Shown piece by piece: positions 1-7,100 of a DNA stretch of 12,869 nt. Positions within the stretch are counted from its first letter, which is position 1; each line of letters begins with the position of its first letter. The notes beneath the pieces were generated by a model. The model saw nothing but the letters and a program-made list of their open reading frames with translations. It did no database searches and was not told the DNA's origin. The DNA lies in assembly GCA_005773695.1 (NCBI GenBank), contig SXHM01000104.1, positions 1 through 12,869 of the forward strand. The letters run 5' to 3'. The translations under genes were made by a program, and so were the position numbers. The stretch is from Bacteroidota bacterium (lineage in GTDB: Bacteria; Bacteroidota; Bacteroidia; SXHM01).

Positions 1-16
1 GTAATAGTTTTTTCAT
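1..16 (-). CDS. Start of a further gene, cut by the window edge
   Basis: Only the first five codons (MKKLL) and one extra base are visible, reading leftwards out of the window from an ATG at 16-14. Two things support a real start: the A-rich leader just before the ATG (AATAAAAAC), typical of Bacteroidota initiation sites, and a consensus promoter 42 bases upstream. A Lys-Lys-Leu-Leu beginning would suit a signal peptide, but that is inference from five residues. The product cannot be named. Confidence 0.45.
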
Positions 17-58
17 GTTTTTATTATTTGTGGTTTGATTAAATAATTAATTAGTAAG

Positions 59-89
59 CAAATGTAGTCGTTGAAAGATGATAATCAAA
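59..89 (-). promoter_or_regulatory. Bacteroidota-type promoter for the gene leaving the window
   Basis: Reading the minus strand, TTTG (89-86) is followed after 19 bases by TACATTTG (66-59). This matches the known Bacteroidota vegetative promoter, TTTG near -33 and TAnnTTTG near -7, with the usual spacing. It sits between the end of gldH and the ATG at 16 and would give a leader of roughly 35-40 bases. It is the best promoter match in the window. No convincing terminator hairpin is visible between gldH and this site. Confidence 0.7.
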
Positions 90-102
90 TTAATATTGAC
101 AA

Positions 103-561
103 TTATGGTTTTTCAATTCTTAATCCAACATCCATTACTCCCGGCAATTGTTCAACACGCATGGCTTGTTCAAATTCAAAAGTATAGTTGCCGCTTTGCG
201 AAAAGCGCACATTACGTTTGAACAGAATCCGTGCATCCCATAAATCGCCCAGACCTTTTCCAAGCCATTTACCTTTGTCATCTGCAAGCAGGCATTCAAC
301 AGTGTCGCGGGTTGTTTTTCCGTTGGGGAATGTGGTATTAATAAACATGAACAAATTGCTGTAAGGATAAAACCCTGCGTGGCGAATATTGATAAGAACA
401 TTGTTTCCTGAAACCGTGTCGTTAATGCTTACCTCAAACTTTATTTTTTGTGCAGCATCCCATGTATTGTCCGCTATCTCATTGTTCTGCTCATAAATTC
501 TTTTTGAATCGCAAGAGGAAAAAAACACCAACAAACAAGAGGCAAATAAAAGCGTCTTCAT
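103..561 (-). CDS. gldH: GldH gliding-motility lipoprotein
   Basis: This encodes a 152-residue lipoprotein of the GldH family, which in Flavobacterium johnsoniae is needed for gliding and is also conserved in non-gliding Bacteroidota. Residues 1-16 are a short lipoprotein signal ending in FSS-Cys17. The rest is a compact domain with family-like segments: YPYSNLFMFINTTFP, a GKWLGKGLGD loop, and near the end EQAMRVEQLPGVMDVGLRIE. The frame stays open 84 codons further upstream, but that part lies inside ricT in another frame, lacks the signal peptide and is basic and low in complexity. The ATG at 561, encoding MKTLLF, is therefore the start. Only one base separates it from the ricT stop, so translational coupling is likely. 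Cys17 is followed by Asp-Ser-Lys-Arg with no acidic cluster, so there is no obvious surface-export signal and a periplasm-facing position is inferred. Confidence 0.93.
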   Translation of the reverse strand: MKTLLFASCLLVFFSSCDSKRIYEQNNEIADNTWDAAQKIKFEVSINDTVSGNNVLINIRHAGFYPYSNLFMFINTTFPNGKTTRDTVECLLADDKGKWLGKGLGDLWDARILFKRNVRFSQSGNYTFEFEQAMRVEQLPGVMDVGLRIEKP

Positions 562-562
562 T

Positions 563-1873
563 TTATTGAGGTTTGTTTTGTTCACCTTGCTGTGGCTTCG
601 GGCGCGGTGGTCTGTTGTTTCTGCGTTGCTGTGGCGGTCGTTGTTGCGGTGGTCGCTGCTGCTGCGGCTTCTGTTGAGAAGGTGCTTTTGGTTCACCTTG
701 TTGCTGTGCATTAGCTTGCGGAGCACTGCTTTTTTTCTTCTTGTTTCTGCGGTTGTTATTGTTGCTGCGTTTGCTTTTGTCTCTGTCAAACCGTGTAAGG
801 CTGTCCTGACCAACTACATTCTCGTAATCCGGTTTTTTCTCTTCGGGCAAAGCAACTTGTTTGGCTGGCATAATATCCGCTTTTATTCCCTGTTTATTCA
901 GTTCCTGAAACTCTTTCACTTTCTCAATGCTAAGCGGAATAAATGTATCTCTTTCATCGGGCAGCGAATACCAGATTACTCTCCTGAAAATATCGGTTTT
1001 CTGGTGCATCGCATAACCGCGATTGGTTTCTAACCTTAGCTTGGTATCAGGAAAATCTTTTATCGCATCCATGTAGCTGTCCAGCTCATAATTGAGGCAA
1101 CATTTGAGTTTGCCGCATTGTCCGGCTAATTTTTGCGGGTTCAGTGAGAGCTGCTGATATTTTGCCGCACTCGTAGAAACCGTTCTGAAATCAGTAAGCC
1201 ATGTAGAGCAACACAGTTCTCTTCCGCAAGAACCGATACCGCCCAAACGGCTGGCTTCCTGACGTGCACCGATCTGGCGCATTTCTACGCGAATGCGGAA
1301 TTCATCTGCAAGGCGTTTAATCAGTTCACGGAAATCAACACGGTCATCTGCGGTGTAATAAAAAATAGCTTTTGTTTTATCGCCCTGAAATTCCACATCG
1401 CTCAGTTTCATTTTCAGGCCAAGCGCGGTTGCAATAACACGGGCTTTGTACATGGTGTCTTTCTCCTGCGCCATGGCAGCTTTCCACTTGTCAACATCGT
1501 TGTTGTTAGCTTTGCGATAAATCTTTTTTACTTCGTCTCTAGTGGGGTCAAATTTTTTCTTGCGCATTTGCAAACGCACCAGTTCTCCTGTTATGGAAAC
1601 CGAACCAATATCGTGTCCGGGCGAGGCTTCAACCGCCACAATTTCACCAACATTAAGTTGAAGTTTCGCTTCGTTTTTATAAAATTCCTTGCGACTGTTT
1701 TTAAACCGTATTTCTACATAGGGAAAGGGCTCCTGCCCCGAAGGCAGTTGCATATTACTTAGCCAGTCAAAAACGTTGAGTTTATTACAACCACCTGTGC
1801 CGCAACTGCCGTTATTATTGCATCCGCCCGGTGTTCCGCTTCCTCTGCCGGTGCTGCATCCGCTACATCCCAT
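563..1873 (-). CDS. ricT: RicT/YaaT-like PSP1-domain iron-sulfur protein
   Basis: This is a 436-residue homologue of Bacillus subtilis RicT (YaaT), the PSP1-domain subunit of the RicA-RicF-RicT complex, which carries [4Fe-4S] clusters and affects mRNA maturation and development. The core is about residues 40-330. Two Cys clusters, CGRELCC (216, 221, 222) and CGKLKCC (253, 258, 259), match those expected of the family. Two added parts are unusual. A Gly/Asn-rich N-terminus has five more Cys (3, 6, 18, 24, 29). A disordered basic tail, about residues 366-436, is rich in Lys, Arg, Gln, Pro and Asn and has tandem RPPQQ units. The ATG at 1873 keeps the Cys-rich N-terminus. It lies 40 bp after holB, a pairing also found in Firmicutes, and 1 bp before gldH. 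No ricA or ricF is in the window, so its partners and role in this organism are unknown. Confidence 0.9.
   Translation of the reverse strand: MGCSGCSTGRGSGTPGGCNNNGSCGTGGCNKLNVFDWLSNMQLPSGQEPFPYVEIRFKNSRKEFYKNEAKLQLNVGEIVAVEASPGHDIGSVSITGELVRLQMRKKKFDPTRDEVKKIYRKANNNDVDKWKAAMAQEKDTMYKARVIATALGLKMKLSDVEFQGDKTKAIFYYTADDRVDFRELIKRLADEFRIRVEMRQIGARQEASRLGGIGSCGRELCCSTWLTDFRTVSTSAAKYQQLSLNPQKLAGQCGKLKCCLNYELDSYMDAIKDFPDTKLRLETNRGYAMHQKTDIFRRVIWYSLPDERDTFIPLSIEKVKEFQELNKQGIKADIMPAKQVALPEEKKPDYENVVGQDSLTRFDRDKSKRSNNNNRRNKKKKSSAPQANAQQQGEPKAPSQQKPQQQRPPQQRPPQQRRNNRPPRPKPQQGEQNKPQ
626..655 (-). repeat. Tandem 15-bp repeat encoding RPPQQ in the RicT tail
   Basis: Two adjacent 15-base units encode residues 407-411 and 412-416 (RPPQQ twice), followed by a further Arg. 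The units match at 12 of 15 bases and the differences are synonymous, so the peptide rather than the DNA appears to be maintained. The surrounding tail is Gln/Pro/Arg-rich in the same manner. Confidence 0.7.
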
Positions 1874-1901
1874 CTTTATATAGTATCAAGTATTAAGATG
1901 G

Positions 1902-1909
1902 CAAATTTA
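1902..1909 (-). promoter_or_regulatory. Candidate -7 element upstream of ricT-gldH
   Basis: The minus strand reads TAAATTTG followed by C, a full match to TAnnTTTG, 28 bases before the ricT ATG and just after the holB stop. No TTG is present at the expected -33 distance, where the DNA codes for the end of HolB. It could be an internal promoter that lets ricT-gldH be transcribed independently of the Rieske-holB pair. Confidence 0.4.
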
Positions 1910-1913
1910 GCAT

Positions 1914-3068
1914 TTATGCTTTCACTGCCACCTGTTGACTCATTCTGAGTAGATTGCCCAGTTTCAGCGACAGGTCAAAGAAAAGCAGTTTAGGGTAAGC
2001 ATTCCGCTCAATGTGATAAGAAGCAGAATCTAATTCGGCAATAATTTCCATAATGTTGTTGCCATTCACAAACGTGGAGAATTTCAGAAAAAAGTTTCGT
2101 TCGGTTTCTGTCATTCTTGCCAGTTCCGGAGTAGAATAGGTTTGCATCAATGCCTTGCGAAACATGTTTTGGCAAAATGCTAAAAATGCTTTTTGTTTTT
2201 CCCTGCCCTCATCTGTTGAGGCTAATTTCTCAGACCAGCTCAGCATTTCTGTAATATTGTTTTTGTAACACGCCAGCATCCAGTCACGGAAGCGTTGGGT
2301 GTTATCTGTTGAATCATCGCCTTGTTCAGCCATTTTCATGGCTGCACTGAAATTGCCATCCGCAAGGTGCGTAATCCGCAGCGCATGTTCGGGCGAAAGA
2401 TTGAATTTTTCAACCAGTGTTTTTTGCATGGAAGCATCATCAATCTTTTTGATTTTTACCATTTGTGTGCGCGAAAGAATGGTGGCAAGCATCAAGTCTG
2501 TATTTTCTGCAACCATTATGAACAGTGTTCTTTCTGGCGGTTCTTCAATCATTTTCAAAATTTTGTTGGCAGCCTGCACATTCATTTTCTCAGGCTTCCA
2601 GATAATAACAATCCGGTATTCGCCCTCATACGCCTTGAACGAAAGTTTGCGCAGAATGCTGGCACTTTCGCCCACATAAATCTGTGCCTGTTTGTTTTCA
2701 ATTCCTGCGTTATCAAGAAACTCGTCTACTTCTAAATATGGGTTTTGAGTTAATGCCTCCCGCATATCCGCAATCAAATCATCGCTTATTGTTTCCCGCC
2801 CATCTTTAATTTTATAAACAGGAAAAACAAAATGAAAATCAGGATGCGCGATCTTCTGCATTTTCAGGCACGAAGAACATTCACCGCACGAATCATGTTC
2901 ACCTTTAGCACTACAAAAAATGTATTGCGCATAAGCAAAGGCAAGTGCTAAATTTCCGCTTCCCGCAGGACCAAGCAACAACTGCGCATGACTGATACGG
3001 TTGTCATTCACCGTTTGTATCAACCGCTTCTTTATGTCGTCCTGACCTACAATTTCTTTGAATAACAT
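1914..3068 (-). CDS. holB: DNA polymerase III subunit delta' (clamp-loader AAA+ protein)
   Basis: This is a 384-residue clamp-loader subunit that helps load the sliding clamp in the replisome. The N-terminus (FKEIVGQDDIKKRL) and the P-loop region GPAGSGN (33-39) are typical of the delta'/gamma family. Four Cys (52, 61, 64, 67) form the expected zinc-binding module. The segment 157-178, ending in MIEEPP, is the degenerate Walker B region, and the sensor-1 loop reads LATILSRTQ (194-202). The P-loop Lys is replaced by Asn39 (codon AAT), so ATP hydrolysis is not expected. E. coli delta' is likewise a non-ATPase. The usual SRC motif is SRT here. The ATG at 3068 follows the Rieske stop with no gap (TAGATG), and ricT begins 40 bp downstream. 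Translational coupling to the Rieske gene is inferred. Confidence 0.92.
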   Translation of the reverse strand: MLFKEIVGQDDIKKRLIQTVNDNRISHAQLLLGPAGSGNLALAFAYAQYIFCSAKGEHDSCGECSSCLKMQKIAHPDFHFVFPVYKIKDGRETISDDLIADMREALTQNPYLEVDEFLDNAGIENKQAQIYVGESASILRKLSFKAYEGEYRIVIIWKPEKMNVQAANKILKMIEEPPERTLFIMVAENTDLMLATILSRTQMVKIKKIDDASMQKTLVEKFNLSPEHALRITHLADGNFSAAMKMAEQGDDSTDNTQRFRDWMLACYKNNITEMLSWSEKLASTDEGREKQKAFLAFCQNMFRKALMQTYSTPELARMTETERNFFLKFSTFVNGNNIMEIIAELDSASYHIERNAYPKLLFFDLSLKLGNLLRMSQQVAVKA

Positions 3069-4118
3069 CTAATTTTCAGCTAAATGATTCTCTGAATAAA
3101 ACTGCCTTGCCCACTGCCTGTATCTTCCTATTGGTCCATCGCCTTTTGCCAGGGCAGGCTGTGTTACATACACTTTGTTTTCCCAGATTTTGAAATCCTG
3201 AGAAACATCATGTGCATAAGCACGGAAAGATATTTTCGGTAAAAATTTATTGATAAGCGATTTTGGAATAATGTTCAACAACGGATTTATTTTCCCCGGA
3301 TTTTCAATGTGCTTCATGCACAAACCGATTCGCAGAAGAATTTTTTCTCCGTCAATCGGTGTGGGCTGTACAAAGTTGCGATACTGCAAACCGTATTCAG
3401 GAACACTGACTTCCACATAAGAATAGCCCAACCCATAAGCATGCCCATGAAATTCTGCACGCAATAAATGCTTCGCATTTCCAAAGAAATCTGCTTTGCG
3501 GTGCATGGCATATTTTGCGTTCAGGTAATGTTTGTCAAGTTCTAACTCCGTAAGCATCTCCACTTTATTATAGCCATGAACAATGGAAAGATGTCCGAGG
3601 TCAACACTGTTCTCTGTTGTTTCCTGCGGATGACTTTTTAGTTCCCATTCGGTGGTAATCACAGTTGTCCAACCTTCAAAATCAATTGTCGGAACTTCCC
3701 AGTCAGGAGCTTTGTCTTCACTATGAAACCACACTAAAACAAAACCATTTTTCTCTTGCAAGTGCCATGAACGCAATACTGCTTTTGGCGGTGGTTTTGT
3801 TCCGTAACCAGTGGAAGTGCAAGTGCCTTTCACATCAAAACAAAAATCATGAAAGGGGCATTTTATTGTTTCGCCCTGAACGGTTCCTCCGTGTGCAAAG
3901 TGCGCACCCATGTGCGGACAATACGCATCAACTGCAGCAGGAACTCCTGCTTCGGTGCGGAACAAAACAATATCCTGTTCGCAGAATTTCTTTGAAATAA
4001 TCTGTCCTTTTCTTAGCTGTGCGGATGAGCAGGCAGCATACCAACCATTTGGGAAAGGAGGAAGTTCGTTATATCCGGTTTGCTTATTTTCCAGTGCAAC
4101 CGCTTGTTTTTCTAACAT
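3069..4118 (-). CDS. Rieske [2Fe-2S] non-haem iron oxygenase, steroid/sterol type (DAF-36/Neverland/KshA-like)
   Basis: This 349-residue protein has the two-domain architecture of Rieske oxygenase terminal components. The N-terminal Rieske centre has ligands Cys67, His69, Cys87 and His90 (CPHMGAH and CPFHDF). The catalytic domain carries a mononuclear iron site at Asp173-x2-His176-x4-His181 (DLGHLSIVH). A third ligand is likely at Asp308 in SQDFKIWENK, followed by a C-terminal RQWARQFY. The D-x2-IWxxK motif and the aromatic C-terminus recall cholesterol 7-desaturase (DAF-36/Neverland) and 3-ketosteroid 9-alpha-hydroxylase KshA. A sterol, steroid or other polycyclic lipid substrate is therefore plausible but unproven. 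No ferredoxin or reductase gene is in the window, so electrons must come from elsewhere. The N-terminus has no signal peptide, so it is probably cytoplasmic. It begins 53 bp after the kinase gene and its stop abuts the holB ATG. Confidence 0.88.
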   Translation of the reverse strand: MLEKQAVALENKQTGYNELPPFPNGWYAACSSAQLRKGQIISKKFCEQDIVLFRTEAGVPAAVDAYCPHMGAHFAHGGTVQGETIKCPFHDFCFDVKGTCTSTGYGTKPPPKAVLRSWHLQEKNGFVLVWFHSEDKAPDWEVPTIDFEGWTTVITTEWELKSHPQETTENSVDLGHLSIVHGYNKVEMLTELELDKHYLNAKYAMHRKADFFGNAKHLLRAEFHGHAYGLGYSYVEVSVPEYGLQYRNFVQPTPIDGEKILLRIGLCMKHIENPGKINPLLNIIPKSLINKFLPKISFRAYAHDVSQDFKIWENKVYVTQPALAKGDGPIGRYRQWARQFYSENHLAEN

Positions 4119-4141
4119 GATAATATCTGTTGTAATTGCTG

Positions 4142-4168
4142 CAAATTTAACTGAATTGCTTTAAGCAA
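4142..4168 (-). promoter_or_regulatory. Candidate promoter for the Rieske-holB unit
   Basis: TAAATTTG followed by C lies at 4149-4142 on the minus strand, 23 bases before the ATG. A TTG lies at 4168-4166, 16 bases upstream, slightly short of the usual spacing. The -7 match is exact. The -33 assignment is weak, and part of the region is also an inverted repeat. Confidence 0.45.
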
Positions 4169-4170
4169 TT
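4154..4170. other. AT-rich inverted repeat after the kinase gene
   Basis: AATTGCTT (4154-4161) and AAGCAATT (4163-4170) form a near-perfect palindrome directly after the kinase stop codon. As RNA it would give a stem of about 7 bp with a 3-base loop. It has only two GC pairs and no T-tract follows on the coding strand, so it is a poor intrinsic terminator. Because it overlaps the space between the candidate -33 and -7 elements, an operator is an alternative. Its function is unknown. Confidence 0.35.
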
Positions 4171-4171
4171 G

Positions 4172-7100
4172 TTAATTTACATAAGGAATAAGGGGAAGTG
4201 AAACAAAAAAGGCTGTGCCTTCATCCAAATTAGTTTTAAACCAAATTGAGCCACCACTGTTTTCAATAATGCTTTTTACCATTGCCAGTCCAAGCCCCAT
4301 TCCGGTGCTGTTGGTGGTGAAGTTGGGTGTAAAAATTTTGTCTTTCATTTCATCATTAATGCCTGTTCCATTGTCCTTGATTTTTATCAAAATAGTGTGT
4401 TGTGATTTATCAAGTGAAACCTGAATTTTACCTTCTCTGCCTTCAGGAATAGATTGAATGGAATTTTTAATCAGGTTGTTGAATACACGTTGTAACTGCT
4501 CCCGGTCTGCAAATACGAAGAGATTGTTTTCGGCAGCATTAAACTCAATTTTGCAATTATCTGTTTCGTTGTAAAGTGCAACAACATTGGAAATGGTGTC
4601 TGCAATATTTATTTTTTCATTAACGGTTTTCGGCATTTTTGCGAAGTTCGAAAACTCAGAAGCAATATGCGCGAGGGTATCAATTTGCTCAATCATAGTC
4701 TGTGTCATGCGCTCAATGTTTTTATCCCAGCCCGGGCGCTGTTCTTTGTAAGAGTTTTGCAGGTGCTGCACACTCAGTTTCATCGGTGTTAGCGGATTCT
4801 TGATTTCGTGCGCTACTTGTTTTGCCATTTCGCGCCAGGCTGATTCCCGTTCTGATTTTGCCAGTGTTTCGGCACTCTCGCCTAACTTCTGTATCATGTT
4901 ATTGTATTCATTAACAAGCCGACCTATTTCATCATCACTTTTCCATTCAATCGGTTTGTTTTCTTTTCCGAGTTTCACTTGCTGAATATTTTTTCCAATA
5001 ACATCAAATGGTTCTGTGATTTTTCTTGAAATAAAAATAGCCACCGCTACAGCAATAATAATCAGCAACACATAGATGTTAACCAACGCAGAAAGCAGAG
5101 TTAAAATTTCTTTTTGCAAACTGCTTTGCTTGGCAAAATAAGGCAGGTTCAGGTAAGCAACTGTTTCTCCGCTGCTGTTGGAAAGTGGAGCGTAGGCCGA
5201 AAGAAAACTGAGCTCACCTATATTTTCGTTGTGAACAAACAAAGTTTTCTTTTGCACCAACATAGAAAAACACGCATCTGAATTTAATTTTCCGGAAATA
5301 AGTCCAATGTCAAAAAGGCGGGGACGTGAAGAAACAATTAGGTTTCCTTTTGTGTCATATAGATTAATATCAGTGAAAAATACTTTTGAAAATTTGTTTA
5401 GTGTGTAGCCCAGTTGCTCGGTATTGCTATAAAAGTTTTCGCTTTTTTCCGATTTGTTTCCCAGTTCTATCAGCACAGAACGGATTTTTTCGCTGATGGC
5501 TTCGCTATTCTTTTGGCTGTATTCTGTTTCTACATAATATATGGTGGAAAAACCAATCAGTAAGAGGAAAATGGTAAGAATTGATATTACAGAAATGTTT
5601 ATTCTGTTTCTGAAATTTTCTGTTTCTATTTTTTGTGAATTGATGAGCGAATAACCCGCCAACGTTACAATAAAAAGAACGGAATAAAACAGAAAAAGAA
5701 ACGAAACACCTGTTAGTTTTTGAAATGTGGTAAGTTGAGGACGGCTCAGCAAAATAAGGTTGTCGGGGTTGGGCTTGTAAAACAGATGCCGCCAGTTACC
5801 CGAAGAGCGAAACTCATATTTTTCGTTGTGCAATTGCACAGCAGGCTCGTCAGCGCTGTAGCTGAAATCACCATTGGCCGAAATAATTTTTCCATCACGA
5901 TAAACAGCAAAAGAATAATCTTCTAAACTCTTGTCATCGTCAACATTTTTGTCCAATAGCAATGCAGGAAAACCTAATTCATTTTTAGAACTCTTTTCTT
6001 CAAACTCAATGTAAACAGTAGTTTGTTTCTGAACAGAATCTCTGCTGTTGTTTGTGAAAATTATTTTTCCGATGTAGTTAATTTCATTGGTGATTTCGTA
6101 AGAATAAACCAATGATTTTCCCGAAGTTGGCTTTGACGAAGTTTCAAGCGTGTTATAAAAATCAACTGTTTTTGCGAGTTTATTGTTAGAAGCAATAAGT
6201 GTGTCGTTGGTGTTAAAAACGCTTAAACGTACTTCATATTTTTGCAGGTAGTCATTCAGGAATTTTTGTTCAACGCGCGAAAAAAATTCATCTTGTTTTT
6301 GTGGTAAGAGTGTAATGAAGTTTTTGATGATACGATCGTTCTGAATTTCAGAAGCTACTTCCGAAAAAACGTATTCAGCAATAGGGTCCCGTTCAGCAGC
6401 CAGTTTTTCGGCATAGAAGCGGGCTTTTATTTCCACTTTTTCTTTATGAAAATTTGCAAGAGAATAAGCCGCATAAACAGAAAAACCCAACAGTAAAGTG
6501 GCAGCTGAAAAAACAGAACGTGACGATTTTTCTCTTTCGTTAATGAGTATAATTCCTCCGCAAATCAAAGCAGTAATTCCTAATGACTGCCAATTGCTGA
6601 TGCCAGTAAGTATTGCTATTCCTGCAAAAACTGCAAAAGCAATGGAATAGGAACTAAGTTTTTGTCTTAAAGTGTTTCCAGAAATATACTCAACCGTTTT
6701 ATTGAAAATCAAAAACCATGTGAGCAACATAAGCCCGGTAATGAACAAGCCTGTATAACTGAAAAAATTCAATGTAAAAAGATTGTTGATGGTGAAATCT
6801 ATATCCGAATCTACAATCAATCGCTCGAACAAAAATGCGATGGGGAAATGCAGGCTCAATGCAAACAATAGCAGGATAGAAGAACTTGCAATGCCTTTCG
6901 CAGACTTGCTGAATCTTATATTATTTGTAACATATAATGTAAGCCCTGCAACGGTAATAATGTTGAGCAAAAAATCTCCAAGTGAGGGAAATAAAATAGA
7001 GGAAGCATGATACGCAGGATCAAAAAGCGGAAGTGAATAAAGTGCTGCCGGATATTGGAAGTAAAGTATTGCAGCTCGAAGGAGCAATACAATCAGGGAA

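Noticed and set aside
77..105. Possible terminator hairpin after gldH
   Set aside because: Only a 4-bp TCAA/TTGA pairing is visible and there is no T-tract, too weak to call.
601..700. Dense GCTGTGG/GTTGTTGC-like repeats that might be a DNA-level repeat array
   Set aside because: They follow codon triplets for Gln, Pro and Arg in the RicT tail, and unit differences are synonymous, so protein-level repetition explains them.
562..813. An 84-codon upstream extension of the gldH frame
   Set aside because: It overlaps the ricT tail in another frame, is low-complexity and basic, and would bury the lipoprotein signal peptide. The ATG at 561 is the clear start.
566..1033. Plus-strand open frame of 155 codons
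   Set aside because: It lies antisense to ricT and its Leu/Arg-rich beginning mirrors the repetitive tail codons. It shows no recognisable motif.
2322..2735. Plus-strand open frame of 137 codons
   Set aside because: It is antisense to holB, which is full-length and recognisable. The composition is that of a shadow frame.
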